Part shown: positions 41,937 to 51,273 of the stretch, piece after piece
How positions within the stretch are numbered: position 1 is the stretch's first letter
How the letters are laid out: every line of letters starts with the position of its first letter
Assembly: GCF_009183365.2 (NCBI RefSeq)
Contig: NZ_CP068230.1
Coordinates: forward strand, 107,001-171,000
Direction of reading: 5' to 3'
DNA length: 64,000 nucleotides
Source: Shewanella algae
GTDB lineage: Bacteria > Pseudomonadota > Gammaproteobacteria > Enterobacterales > Shewanellaceae
Program-made: the position numbers and the translations under genes
Notes under the pieces: generated by a model
Told to the model about the DNA's origin: nothing
The model's input: only the letters and a program-made list of their open reading frames with translations
Database searches by the model: none

Positions 41937-42678
41937 ACTGCTCCAACCCCAATTGCCGCCCTTTGCCATCATACCTGGCTTCGTAAAAGTTCAGCTGACC
42001 CTCGCGGGAGAGGAATATCAGGCTGGTGGCCCGGGTGCCGTATTCCGGATGGCGAATATAGATGGACGACAGGCGCCGCTCCCATTCCAGGCTGACACCT
42101 GTGTTTGGCAGGCTGGTGTCCGGCGCCGGGGTCTCATCACGCATTATTGCCAGCAGCTTATCTATATCCGGCTTGGCCGATTGGCTTATCAATCGCTCCA
42201 ATGCCTGCTCGCCGCGGGCCATCTTGGGCCAGATATCATCCAAGGCACCATTGCTGATGGCGTGAAAGCCCCTGTTCAAGCGGCGCAATGACTTATCCAG
42301 GCTGTGATAACACCAAAAGTGCTTGCCCTGGCCGAAAACCAGATTGAAAGGATTATAGTTGTCGCTGTGCTCGCTGAGCCATTGCGGCTCTATTGGCGTT
42401 TGACTATCGAGCGCCTTGAGTACCAACTCCCCGCGGCTGCGCATACCATCCGGCTGAGTGATCGGCTGACGGATATTGGTGAGGCCGGCCATCATTCCCA
42501 GGCGATTACAGCCAAGCCAGGTACCCCCTGCCTGCAGATCCTTACCCGCCAGCAGTTGCTGCTGTGGTGGCCAAAAGTGTGCCGGGGCCGTGGGCCTGTG
42601 ATGAAACTCATCGCGGTTGGCGCAGAGGATCAGCGGATAATCCGGGTGCTGATCCAGCGCCAGAAACAGAATGCACAT
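41899..42678 (-). CDS. NRDE (TANGO2-like) family protein
   Basis: 259 residues. The defining N-terminal motif is present: MCILFLALDQHPDYPLILCA followed by NRDEFHHRPTAPAHFWP, then LLAGKDLQAGGTWLG and GMMAGLTNIRQP. An N-terminal cysteine (C2) may act as an Ntn-type nucleophile after Met removal. TANGO2-like proteins have been linked to haem or lipid handling, but the bacterial role is unclear. Tail-to-tail overlap with the DUF3365 gene. Confidence 0.88.
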   Translation of the reverse strand: MCILFLALDQHPDYPLILCANRDEFHHRPTAPAHFWPPQQQLLAGKDLQAGGTWLGCNRLGMMAGLTNIRQPITQPDGMRSRGELVLKALDSQTPIEPQWLSEHSDNYNPFNLVFGQGKHFWCYHSLDKSLRRLNRGFHAISNGALDDIWPKMARGEQALERLISQSAKPDIDKLLAIMRDETPAPDTSLPNTGVSLEWERRLSSIYIRHPEYGTRATSLIFLSREGQLNFYEARYDGKGRQLGLEQFSFVLTNAEPLC

Positions 42679-42756
42679 GGGCTGTCCTTATGCCTAGTCT
42701 AAATGCGGGCTTATCCCACAAGTTAGCCAACAAAAGCGCCAATTGACAGGGTTAAA

Positions 42757-44400
42757 TCAGTGAGAGCCTTTGTCTTGATGCTCATGGCCATTATGGTGAG
42801 CATGGCCGTGTGAGTCATGGCTGCTCGAACCGTGGCTATGTGAACCATGGTTATGGCCTGAGTCATTGTGTTGTCCCGAGCCATGGTCATGGCTGTGGCC
42901 TTTGGCCAGCCACATTCCCCGCAAAAACTTGCGTGGCCCCTGACGCAGCAAGCTGCTGGAGTAGAGCAGACACAGCAGCGTCAGCGCCGGGTAGCTTATC
43001 TCTTTCGGCAGATCGCCCAGCTCACGCCACTGTGGTTGCCACCAGGCAATGCCGCTAAGCAAAATGAGTAACAGCAACAACATACCGAGCCGTTGGCTCC
43101 AGCTCATCAACTTGAGTTGTGACAGGTTAAGCACAGGTGCGGCTATCAGGGTCAAGGCTACCGCCAAGGGGCTCCAGCCGCTGTAGGCCAGCGACATAGC
43201 CAACACGGCGGCGCCCAGATTACAGAAACGCAGCGGCAGAAACAGCAAGGCCAGCACCAGCACTTGCGCCACCGGATGCGACAGCGGCACTGACGGATGG
43301 CCTATCAGATTGGCGAGGATCAGACTGAGCAAGATCCAGGGCGCGCTTCTATCCACCAGATGGGTGAAACCGAAATGCCAGGCCGACTGCGGCACCTTGG
43401 CGTGGGGATCGGTCAATTCGACGTGGGCACGGCTCAAAAACAGTCCCAACGCGACAAGAGCGAGTGCTTGCAGCAGGGCAAACTGCCAGCCCAGCAGTAC
43501 CAAGGTCAGCAACAAGGCTTCAGGGCCGGCGAGACGCTGCAGCCAGCGCCCCGGTAGCGAGGCTTGAGTGGGAGACAGCCCCGCGGCAAAACGTATGCTG
43601 GCCAGGGCATAGGCTGCCAGCAATACCGGGGCCAGTAACAACAGCCAGTGCAGCAGTTGATCTGTGCTGTGGTCATGATGAGCGTGTTGGTGGCCGCCGG
43701 AATCCATCATCAGCAGCAATGCCAGCAGGCCTATCCCCAGCAGGCTGCCTATGCCGGCATGGTATTCATATTTGCTGCTAGGGGTTTGCTGCCCATGGCC
43801 ATGGGGCTGATGCAGCACCACATGCAAAATAGAACCTGTGACAAAGGCTTGCAGGTAAACGGTATTATCCAGGCTCAGATGGCTGAGCAGCTGCTCACCG
43901 GCGAAGTAGCCCACAGAAGTCAGCGCCATCATGGCCAACAAAACCAGGCTGGCCCAACGAGTGCCGACCTGGGGTTTGAGTAACCACCAAATCGCCAGGC
44001 CCACTGGCAGCCTGTGCATGATTACCCCAAGTGCCAACAGGCTGGAGTTGCCTTCCTGTTGCGCCAGCACCATGGCGCCACCATCTGTGATGGTGTGCAG
44101 CAACAAGCCGCCGATCCCCAGCGTGAGGGTCAGGTTATGGGTGATCTCTGAATAGCGATGAAACAACTTCTCGCTGGCACTCGGGCCCCAAAGGCCGAGG
44201 ATCACGAAGATGATCGCCAGTATGCCGCCGTGTTCCAGCAGTTCCGGCAGGATATGGATCAGTACCAGGCCGCCGAGGGAAACAAAAATAAAGCCGTCCA
44301 GACCCTTCTGCAAACCGCTTCCTGAAGAGAAGTAGCGATAAAACAGTGGACCCAGGAGCAGGGCGATACAACTGGCGACGAGATAGAGCATGAATTTCAC
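42757..44400 (-). CDS. Polytopic membrane protein with ZIP-like N-terminal and permease-like C-terminal parts and His-rich tail
   Basis: 547 residues with about 14 hydrophobic segments. The N-terminal half resembles ZIP metal transporters (GFIFVSLGGLVLIHILPELL, LLLHTITDGGAMVLAQ, IMHRLPVGLAIWWLL); the C-terminal half (HLVDRSAPWILLSLILANLI, FLPLRFCNLGAAVLAMSLAY) resembles DUF318-type permeases. The last 45 residues are dense in His (HSHDHGSG, HNHGSHSHGSSSHDSHGHAH) and there is a second His cluster (HQHAHHDH), typical of Zn/Ni/Co handling. GTG start at 44400, or ATG at 44391. Metal and direction unknown. Confidence 0.7.
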   Translation of the reverse strand: MKFMLYLVASCIALLLGPLFYRYFSSGSGLQKGLDGFIFVSLGGLVLIHILPELLEHGGILAIIFVILGLWGPSASEKLFHRYSEITHNLTLTLGIGGLLLHTITDGGAMVLAQQEGNSSLLALGVIMHRLPVGLAIWWLLKPQVGTRWASLVLLAMMALTSVGYFAGEQLLSHLSLDNTVYLQAFVTGSILHVVLHQPHGHGQQTPSSKYEYHAGIGSLLGIGLLALLLMMDSGGHQHAHHDHSTDQLLHWLLLLAPVLLAAYALASIRFAAGLSPTQASLPGRWLQRLAGPEALLLTLVLLGWQFALLQALALVALGLFLSRAHVELTDPHAKVPQSAWHFGFTHLVDRSAPWILLSLILANLIGHPSVPLSHPVAQVLVLALLFLPLRFCNLGAAVLAMSLAYSGWSPLAVALTLIAAPVLNLSQLKLMSWSQRLGMLLLLLILLSGIAWWQPQWRELGDLPKEISYPALTLLCLLYSSSLLRQGPRKFLRGMWLAKGHSHDHGSGQHNDSGHNHGSHSHGSSSHDSHGHAHHNGHEHQDKGSH

Positions 44401-44577
44401 GGCTGAAGTTTAGAGAACGCCATAGTATACCAGCAGCTGCGCAAATGAGCAGTGCCGTTACCTGGAATTTACCTTGAAGGATTTTCCACCCGAGACCAAG
44501 GATAAAAGTCCACTGCCGGTGACCAAAAAGTTATACAATAGTCGACTCTATGTTGTTTTGTTGGTGAATGGATATTT

Positions 44578-45165
44578 ATGGATACTCTGTCGGCTGCCGT
44601 AATGCTGTTTCTCATTATGGATCCCTTGGGCAACTTGCCTATCTTTGCCTCTATATTGCGTCATATAGAGCCCAAGAAACGCCGCCGAGTGCTGATCAGA
44701 GAGCTGATTTTTGCCTTGTTGATCATGCTGTTGTTTCTTTACGCCGGTGAAGCCATCCTGAATTTCCTCAATCTCAAGTCAGAATCGGTCAGTATTGCCG
44801 GTGGCATTATCCTGTTCCTGATAGCCATCAGGATGATCTTCCCCCAACCCGGTGGGGTGGTGGGCCTGGCCGCCGGTGAAGAGCCTTTCATTGTGCCGAT
44901 GGCGATTCCCTTGATGGCGGGCCCTTCGATTCTGGCGGCGCTGATACTGCTGGCCCATACGGATAGCAGCCGTATGACGGACTGGACCATAGCCTTGGTA
45001 GCGGCTTGGGGCGCCAGTGTGGTTATCCTGATGTTCTATAAGCTATTTACCCGGGTGTTGGGTGACAAGGGGCTCACGGCGGTCGAGCGCTTGATGGGTA
45101 TGGTGCTGGTGATGATTTCGGTGCAGATGTTCCTCGATGGCGTCTCCCGATATTTGAATCCCTGA
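44578..45165 (+). CDS. MarC family inner-membrane protein (YhgN-like)
   Basis: 195 residues with six membrane helices; MarC/NAAT motifs LIMDPLGNLPIFASIL near the start, EAILNFLNLKSESVSIAGGI, FIVPMAIPLMAGPSILAALI and a C-terminal GMVLVMISVQMFLDGVSRYL. Relatives have been proposed as amino-acid transporters, without proof. 33 bases separate its stop from the glycosidase gene; the two could be cotranscribed. Confidence 0.9.
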   Translation: MDTLSAAVMLFLIMDPLGNLPIFASILRHIEPKKRRRVLIRELIFALLIMLLFLYAGEAILNFLNLKSESVSIAGGIILFLIAIRMIFPQPGGVVGLAAGEEPFIVPMAIPLMAGPSILAALILLAHTDSSRMTDWTIALVAAWGASVVILMFYKLFTRVLGDKGLTAVERLMGMVLVMISVQMFLDGVSRYLNP

Positions 45166-45197
45166 GTTGTTAACCGTTTTGTTGAGTCGAGGTAGAA

Positions 45198-47327
45198 GTG
45201 CTTAGTTGTGCCCTGATCTGTGCTTTGAGTCTGGCCGCCGGAGATTATGACAATCTCTTGCCCTATCAAGGCACGCCGCAACAAGCACAGGAGCGGGATG
45301 TCGCCGGGAATCTGAAGATCCCCGCTGTCTACATGGATATGGGCGCCTGGCATGGATACCATCTGCCTGATGATCCTGCATTTTATGGCAGCTTCACCGG
45401 CCCCTTGATCATCGCCCAGGAATACAGCCTACATCTGGCGCCCAGCTTGCAGCACCTCAGTGTATTGGAGTTGAGCACAGGGCAGGCGAAGAATTTTGCC
45501 GAAGCGGAGAGACGCCTGTTCAGTCGCCCGGATGGCCTGTATCAGGAATATCGCTGGAAAGATCTCAGCCTCAGCACCAGGCTCTATTTTGCCGATGAGC
45601 GCAGCTCACTGATTGAGACTGTGCTGGAAAATACCGGCTCCCAAGCCGGTCAGTGGCAATTGCAGTGGCAGGGAGAGCCCTTCGACAAGGCGGTAGGCAA
45701 GCCCTGGATTGCCGGCAGACAATTTGCGACCAATCAACTGGAGTGGCAGTTTCGGCCACTGAGAAAAACCTGGTCGCTGCTGCTCGATGATGCCAAATTC
45801 CGCATAAGCTTCCGTGAACCCACCTTCCTGGAAGAGCGGGGGGCTCGGGGGTACCGAGCCAGTTCTGAAGTGCTGAACCTGGCCCCCTCTGAGCGACGCA
45901 GTTTTCTCAGTGCCCAGCAATATTTTCACACCGCAGCTGAGGCAAAGCCGCTGCAGTGGCCTAAGTTGTTGCAGAGCGCCGAGCGCAACCATAGTCGCTG
46001 GGGTTGGCGTCTGGCCAAGTTAGCCGATGGCGACTTGGGACAAAAGCGCATGGCTGCCAGGGCCATCAGCACCCTAACACATAACTGGCGCAGCCCGGCC
46101 GGGGCCCTGCGTCACCACGGGGTAACGCCTTCGGTCACCTACCAATGGTTCAATGGTCTCTGGGCCTGGGATAGCTGGAAACAGGCGGTGGCCTTGGCGC
46201 GAGTCGAGCCCTGGCTTGCCAAGTCCAATGTGCGGGCGATGTTTGACTATCAATTTGATGAGCAGGATCCCGTCAGGCCCCAGGATGCCGGCAGCATGCC
46301 GGATGCGGTGTTTTACAACCAAGATGCGGCCCGCGGCGGTGACGGCGGCAACTGGAATGAGCGGAATGGCAAACCGCCGTTAGCGGCCTGGGCCGTATGG
46401 GAGATCTACCTTCAGGACGGTGACAAGGCATTTGTCGCCGAGCTTTACCCAAGACTGATGGCCCTGCATGCCTGGTGGTATCGCAACCGGGATCATGACG
46501 GCAATGGCCTGGCGGAATATGGCGCCAATTTGCATCCGCTGCACGGTGAGCCCGGGGCGCTTAATCGTGATGCCATCATTCAGGCGGCAGCCTGGGAGTC
46601 CGGGATGGACAATGCGCCCAGATTCGATGCCGATAACAGCTTGAAAGTACTGGAAAATCGCGACGCCAAGGGGCGTTTGCTCGGCTACTCACTCAATCAG
46701 GAGAGTGTCGATCTCAATGCATTTCTCTATGCCGATAAGCAGTATCTGGCGCAAATGGCCAGTCTGTTGGGGCGGGAAGCCGAAGCAATGCAACTGCGGC
46801 AACAGGCCCAGCGACTGGGACAAGCGATTCGGCAGACGTTTTACGACCCTGCCAGCGGTTTCTTCTATGATGTACGCTTCGATGCCGAGGGCAAGCGGCG
46901 ATTGCTCAGCGACAATAAGGGCACTGAAGGTTGGATCCCGCTGTGGGCCAGTGTCGCTTCGCCTGAGCAGGCCGAAGCGCTGGTAAAGCGGCAACTTAGG
47001 CCAGAAAGCTTCGGCACCCAGGTGCCGTTTCCGACCGTGAGCCGCGACAGCCCAGAGTTTGCCCCCGACAGATATTGGCGCGGGCCGGTATGGCTGGATC
47101 AGGCCTTCTTTGCCATCAAGGGGTTGCAGCATTACGGTTACCGGCAACAGGCAAGTGCAATGTCGCGGCGTTTGCTGGCGGCCACTGCCGCCGATAGCCG
47201 GGATCTGCCGATACGGGAAAATTACCATCCGCTCAGTGGTGAAGGACTGCATTGCACCAACTTCAGCTGGTCAGCTTCGGTCTTGTTGTTGCTTTATAGC
47301 GAAGGTTTGTTGTCTGAGGCTGAATAA
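45198..47327 (+). CDS. Glycoside hydrolase, GH63-like (YgjK-type alpha-glucosidase)
   Basis: 709 residues. The pattern GAWHGYHLPDDPAFYGSFTG near the N-terminus and the (alpha/alpha)6 catalytic region with VTYQWFNGLWAWDSWKQAVA, NVRAMFDYQFDEQDPVRPQD, NRDHDGNGLAEYG, WESGMDNAPRFD and FWxGP-like YWRGPVWLDQAFFAI match E. coli YgjK and GH63 glucosidases. N-terminus MLSCALICALSLAAGDYDN suggests a short signal. GTG start at 45198 follows GAGG. Substrate (glucosyl disaccharide or glycoside) unknown; no sugar transporter accompanies it. Confidence 0.88.
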   Translation: MLSCALICALSLAAGDYDNLLPYQGTPQQAQERDVAGNLKIPAVYMDMGAWHGYHLPDDPAFYGSFTGPLIIAQEYSLHLAPSLQHLSVLELSTGQAKNFAEAERRLFSRPDGLYQEYRWKDLSLSTRLYFADERSSLIETVLENTGSQAGQWQLQWQGEPFDKAVGKPWIAGRQFATNQLEWQFRPLRKTWSLLLDDAKFRISFREPTFLEERGARGYRASSEVLNLAPSERRSFLSAQQYFHTAAEAKPLQWPKLLQSAERNHSRWGWRLAKLADGDLGQKRMAARAISTLTHNWRSPAGALRHHGVTPSVTYQWFNGLWAWDSWKQAVALARVEPWLAKSNVRAMFDYQFDEQDPVRPQDAGSMPDAVFYNQDAARGGDGGNWNERNGKPPLAAWAVWEIYLQDGDKAFVAELYPRLMALHAWWYRNRDHDGNGLAEYGANLHPLHGEPGALNRDAIIQAAAWESGMDNAPRFDADNSLKVLENRDAKGRLLGYSLNQESVDLNAFLYADKQYLAQMASLLGREAEAMQLRQQAQRLGQAIRQTFYDPASGFFYDVRFDAEGKRRLLSDNKGTEGWIPLWASVASPEQAEALVKRQLRPESFGTQVPFPTVSRDSPEFAPDRYWRGPVWLDQAFFAIKGLQHYGYRQQASAMSRRLLAATAADSRDLPIRENYHPLSGEGLHCTNFSWSASVLLLLYSEGLLSEAE

Positions 47328-47426
47328 TCCCTGAATGAGGCGAATTGGTCGCGACTTTCTGCTGTGCAATCTCATGTGCTGCTGTTAATCTTCTGTACTA
47401 TCTCTGTTAACGATAAGGTGCGACCG

Positions 47427-47714
47427 GTGCGACTGCCATCAACTCTTGCTATCTGTTTGTTTCTGGGTGCCTGTCAGGCCGGGGACGGCACGGGAACCGA
47501 TGTCGTTCAGGAAGGAAACCGAGAGGTTAAACCTTTGTTGCCCTGTGGCAGTGGGGCACCTGTAGTAAATCGGGCTAAAATTAAAGCCAGTCTGATAGAG
47601 CGCAACATCATCACTCCGCAAATGAGTGAGCAAGAGGCCGAAGCCAAGCTCTCTGAGTATATCCAGCAGCGCAATCAGAAGTTTGAAAAGTGTATTAAGG
47701 AGCCCAAGTCATGA
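47427..47714 (+). CDS. Small lipoprotein coupled to the M6 protease gene
   Basis: Not recognised by family. 95 residues starting at GTG 47427 (AAGG eight bases upstream): a lipoprotein signal peptide with lipobox LGAC (LAICLFLGACQAGDGTG), then a short domain with two cysteines (LLPCGSGAP, KFEKCIKEP) and a helical end (QEAEAKLSEYIQQRNQKFE). The frame is open upstream to 47364, but that would spoil the signal. Its stop overlaps the protease start by four bases, so the two products are probably made together; a chaperone or inhibitor role for the protease is possible. Confidence 0.7.
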   Translation: MRLPSTLAICLFLGACQAGDGTGTDVVQEGNREVKPLLPCGSGAPVVNRAKIKASLIERNIITPQMSEQEAEAKLSEYIQQRNQKFEKCIKEPKS

Positions 47715-50527
47715 GTTTGAAGTCGTTACTGGCCCTGGCCTTGGGGGCATCTTGTCTATTTGGGGCAACGAATGTTTTAGCCGCTACGGCTCCGGCGGAT
47801 CCCGGAGTGATCAATAAAGAGCAGATCCTCTATTGGCTGGTGAAACGCGGTGAACTTGATGCCGAGGCCTCTGAAGAGGAACGGCAGCAGGCGCTGGCGG
47901 CCTATACGGCCAAATCTACTGGTGCAGGCAGCAAGGCCGCACAAGTGCTCAAGGCCAGAGAACAGCAACTGCTGCAACAGGCACGAAGTAATAGCCTGCG
48001 TCAAAGCAAGTTAATGCGGGCACAGTCGCGGGTGGCCGATACCGATGTAACCAAGCGGGTCAAGGTGTTGGCCGTGCTGGTGGATTTTCCCGACTTGCCC
48101 TATAACAACAATCGCCTGAGTCCAGGCGATACCGAGATGTATTACGCCAACTACTCGGTAGCCCATTACCGTGGTCTGTTGTTTTCCGATGCAGGTTTCC
48201 CTGGGCCCCAGGGGCAAACACTGCCCTCAGCCTATCAGTACTATCAAGCGGTTTCCGGCCAGAGCTTTTTCTTCAACGGTGATGTGAAAGGTTGGTTCAG
48301 AGCCAGCCAGAATGCCGCCTACTATGGTGCCAACGACCCGAATAATAACAATGACGACAAGGCTGCCACCGAATTGGTGGAAGAGGCGGTCGCGGCTGCA
48401 GTTGCTACCATGAGCGCCGATGAGCTGGCGCAGTATGATATTGAAGATCCTTATGATATTGACGGCGACGGCAACCTGGATGAACCCGATGGGATTTTGG
48501 ATCATGTGATGATCTTCCATTCCAGCATAGGTGAAGAGGCCGGTGGCGGCGTGCTCGGTGATGATGCCATCTGGTCACACAGATTCTTTGTTCCCTCGGC
48601 GCCAGGTCAATATGGTCAGGCTATCCCGGGCAGCAATATGCGTCTGTTCGGTTACACCATTCAGCCGCTGGATGCCGGAACCGGTGTCTGTACCCATGAG
48701 TTTGGTCACGACCTCGGTTTACCGGATGAGTATGACACCAGTACCGAAGCCAGCGATGGCTCGCCTGTGGGCCTCTGGTCTCTGATGTCCGGCGGCAGCT
48801 GGGCAGGTTCTCCGAGAGGCTCGCAGCCAAGTGGTTTCAGCCCCTATGCCCGCTCATTCCTGCAGGACAGATACAAGGGCCGCTGGGTCAACGAACAATC
48901 CCTGGATTATCAGGCGCTGGATAGCAACGGTACTCAAGTGACGCTGGAGCATGCCAATAGCAGTGGCGTAAACCAGTTGGCCATCAAGCTGCCGTCCGAT
49001 TCCATCGCCTTCACCCCTGCCTATCAGGGGCAATACCAGTACTATTCGAATCAGGGCGATCAGCTCAACAATGCATTGTCGTTCGAGTTGCAACTACCCA
49101 TGAGTACCAGTTTGACCCTGAAGATGAAGGCCCATTGGCAAATAGAGCAGGACTACGACTATGTGCAGCTGCTGGTGGATGGGGTGCCATTGGCGGGAAG
49201 CCATACCAAGAGCAGCAACAGCATCAACAATGCCGCCAATATTATCAGTGGTGACTCGGCGGCCTTGTCCGGTGGTGAGGGGGAACAGGGCTGGCAAGAG
49301 ATAAGCTTTGATCTCAGCGCCTATGCCGGTATGAGCAAGCAGATAAGCCTGGTGTATCGTACCGATGAGGCGGTCGGTGGCTATGGCTTTGCTGTCGACG
49401 ATATACGTCTCGAGAGTGACGGCAATCTGGTCTATAGCGATGATGCCGAGACGGCTCTGGAGACTGTGGTGCTTTCCGGTTTTGTTCGCACCGACGATAC
49501 TCGCCCAGGCGCGCCGCGGCGTTATCTGCTGCAACTGCGCAACTATCAGGGCGTTGATGCCGGACTGCAGCAGGATAGCTATGAGCCGGGGCTCTTGGTT
49601 TGGTACGAAAACTTGGCCTACAGCGATAACAAGGTGGCCGAGCATCCTGGATACGGCCTCATTGGGGTGGTAGATGCGGATCAAAACCTGATAGGTAACC
49701 GGGACTCTGAGGTGCAGGTCCGTGATGCCAGCTTCAGTCTCTATCCACAGTCGGCTTTCTTCGGTGATACCCATCTTGGCAACAATAGTCTGTTTGATGA
49801 CAGTGATGACTATAGTGCACCACTCAAGCCTCAGGCTGGCCTGGTGCTGCCCAAGCTGGGTCTTATGGTGCAGCTGCTGACCCAGGAGCAAGACAGCAGT
49901 CAGGCGCAGCTGTTGGTGAGTAAACGCGGCGACAGCAACGGCACAGAACTCAGCGCCAGCATTTCGGCCCAGCAGGAAGGTGGCGATGTCAGTTTCAGCG
50001 CCAATCTCAGTGGCGGTACTGCACCTTACACTTATCAGTGGGACTTTGGTGTCGGCGGCGTTGGCAGTACCCAAGCGACGCCTCAATACAGCTACAGTGA
50101 GTCCGGCACCTACACAGTCACACTGACGGTGACAGACGCCAATAACCGGCAGACCGTGACCAGCTTGCAACTGACGGTCAGCATTCCTCTGTCGGCGCTG
50201 TTCGATATCAGTGGTACAGGTTTAACCGTGCAGTTCAATAACCTCAGCCGCGGTGGTAGCGGAGAACTCAGTTATCAGTGGGACTTTGGTGATGGCCAGA
50301 GCAGCACTCTCGCTTCTCCCTCGCATACCTACAGTGCGGCGGGCAGCTACAGTGTGCGCTTGGTTGTGACTGACTCACAGAATAATCAGAGCAGTAATAG
50401 TCGTACCTTGGTGGTCTCCAACCCGGTTGTGCCTAATACGACACAAAGCAGTTCCGGCGGTGGTGGCAGTCTCGGTGGCCTGAGCCTATTGGGGCTGGCA
50501 CTGATCGCCTGGCGGCGCAGGCGTTGA
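47711..50527 (+). CDS. Secreted M6-family metalloprotease with PKD domains and GlyGly-CTERM
   Basis: 938 residues. Signal peptide (LLALALGASCLFGATNVLAA), propeptide, then an immune inhibitor A-like M6 catalytic domain with zinc motif HEFGHDLGLPDEYD (HEFGH at about 329-333) and SLMSGGSWAGSPRGSQPSG. A carbohydrate/lectin-like region with FAVDDIRLESDG follows, then two PKD domains (YTYQWDFGVGGVGSTQATPQ and LSYQWDFGDGQSSTLASPSH). The end GGGGSLGGLSLLGLALIAWR-RRR is a GlyGly-CTERM sorting signal, processed by rhombosortase and linked to type II secretion. Terminator follows at 50533. Confidence 0.92.
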   Translation: MSLKSLLALALGASCLFGATNVLAATAPADPGVINKEQILYWLVKRGELDAEASEEERQQALAAYTAKSTGAGSKAAQVLKAREQQLLQQARSNSLRQSKLMRAQSRVADTDVTKRVKVLAVLVDFPDLPYNNNRLSPGDTEMYYANYSVAHYRGLLFSDAGFPGPQGQTLPSAYQYYQAVSGQSFFFNGDVKGWFRASQNAAYYGANDPNNNNDDKAATELVEEAVAAAVATMSADELAQYDIEDPYDIDGDGNLDEPDGILDHVMIFHSSIGEEAGGGVLGDDAIWSHRFFVPSAPGQYGQAIPGSNMRLFGYTIQPLDAGTGVCTHEFGHDLGLPDEYDTSTEASDGSPVGLWSLMSGGSWAGSPRGSQPSGFSPYARSFLQDRYKGRWVNEQSLDYQALDSNGTQVTLEHANSSGVNQLAIKLPSDSIAFTPAYQGQYQYYSNQGDQLNNALSFELQLPMSTSLTLKMKAHWQIEQDYDYVQLLVDGVPLAGSHTKSSNSINNAANIISGDSAALSGGEGEQGWQEISFDLSAYAGMSKQISLVYRTDEAVGGYGFAVDDIRLESDGNLVYSDDAETALETVVLSGFVRTDDTRPGAPRRYLLQLRNYQGVDAGLQQDSYEPGLLVWYENLAYSDNKVAEHPGYGLIGVVDADQNLIGNRDSEVQVRDASFSLYPQSAFFGDTHLGNNSLFDDSDDYSAPLKPQAGLVLPKLGLMVQLLTQEQDSSQAQLLVSKRGDSNGTELSASISAQQEGGDVSFSANLSGGTAPYTYQWDFGVGGVGSTQATPQYSYSESGTYTVTLTVTDANNRQTVTSLQLTVSIPLSALFDISGTGLTVQFNNLSRGGSGELSYQWDFGDGQSSTLASPSHTYSAAGSYSVRLVVTDSQNNQSSNSRTLVVSNPVVPNTTQSSSGGGGSLGGLSLLGLALIAWRRRR

Positions 50528-50532
50528 CAGAA

Positions 50533-50558
50533 TAAGGGACGCCTTGGCGTCCCTTATG
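50533..50558 (+). terminator. Intrinsic terminator after the M6 protease gene
   Basis: Stem AAGGGACGCC / GGCGTCCCTT around a two-base loop followed by ATGTTTT, six bases after the stop. Confidence 0.75.
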
Positions 50559-50589
50559 TTTTGGGGAGTTCAGCAAAGGCTTTGTTTGA

Positions 50590-51168
50590 TTAGGGGGTTA
50601 GTGGCCCTTGGTTAATGGCGGCAACCGCCGCCGGCAGGAAAATTTCACCGACAATCAGCTGTTGCTCATGGAAGTGAAAATAACGTCTTCTGCCCCATAT
50701 TGCCTCAGTGGTGGGTTGTGACAGTGAGTCGGCGAGGGAGGCAATCCTGGATTGGCTGTCGAAACTGGCGACCTCTATGGCGCCGGGTTCAAAGCCGATA
50801 TCGCCGAACAACAACTCTCCCAGGGGGCGGGTGCCCAACTTGCCCAGTCTCTGCTGTTGCTCCAGCAGCTTTGCCGGGATCAGGGTGCGGCCAAAGACCC
50901 AGGGAGTACCGTCCAGGCAGAGCAATACTTCCCTGATCCAGATGGCTTTATGTTCCTTACCCTGCCACTCCCGAGTGGATGAGGGCAGCATGGCTTCGCC
51001 GAGCAGTTTGACCTCAAAGTGGTTGCAGCAACTCTTGAGTCTCTTGGTGAGACTGCCGGTCGCCAGCAGCCAATCGTGCAATGGCGCTGCGGGAAGTTGC
51101 TGTGATTGCTCTGGCGAAAACCACTGAATTGATTCACCATAAGGAAAGCTTAAACTGGTCACACTCAT
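50590..51168 (-). CDS. ubiC: Chorismate lyase UbiC
   Basis: Removes pyruvate from chorismate to give 4-hydroxybenzoate, the first committed step of ubiquinone synthesis. 192 residues, cytoplasmic. Family motifs: LHDWLLATGSLTKRLK, VREVLL-like IWIREVLLCLDGTPWVFGRT, LGKLGTRPLGELLF and IWGRRRYFHFHEQQLIVGEI. ubiA is not next to it. Divergent from the FliL-like gene. Confidence 0.9.
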   Translation of the reverse strand: MSVTSLSFPYGESIQWFSPEQSQQLPAAPLHDWLLATGSLTKRLKSCCNHFEVKLLGEAMLPSSTREWQGKEHKAIWIREVLLCLDGTPWVFGRTLIPAKLLEQQQRLGKLGTRPLGELLFGDIGFEPGAIEVASFDSQSRIASLADSLSQPTTEAIWGRRRYFHFHEQQLIVGEIFLPAAVAAINQGPLTP

Positions 51169-51273
51169 CGGATACCCGGTACAATATTACAACCCGGGAG
51201 TCTATCACGCTTGCCCACAGGCAGATAGATCGCAAGGGGCGTCGGCACAAGTCACGGGAGCTTGATACTCAAT

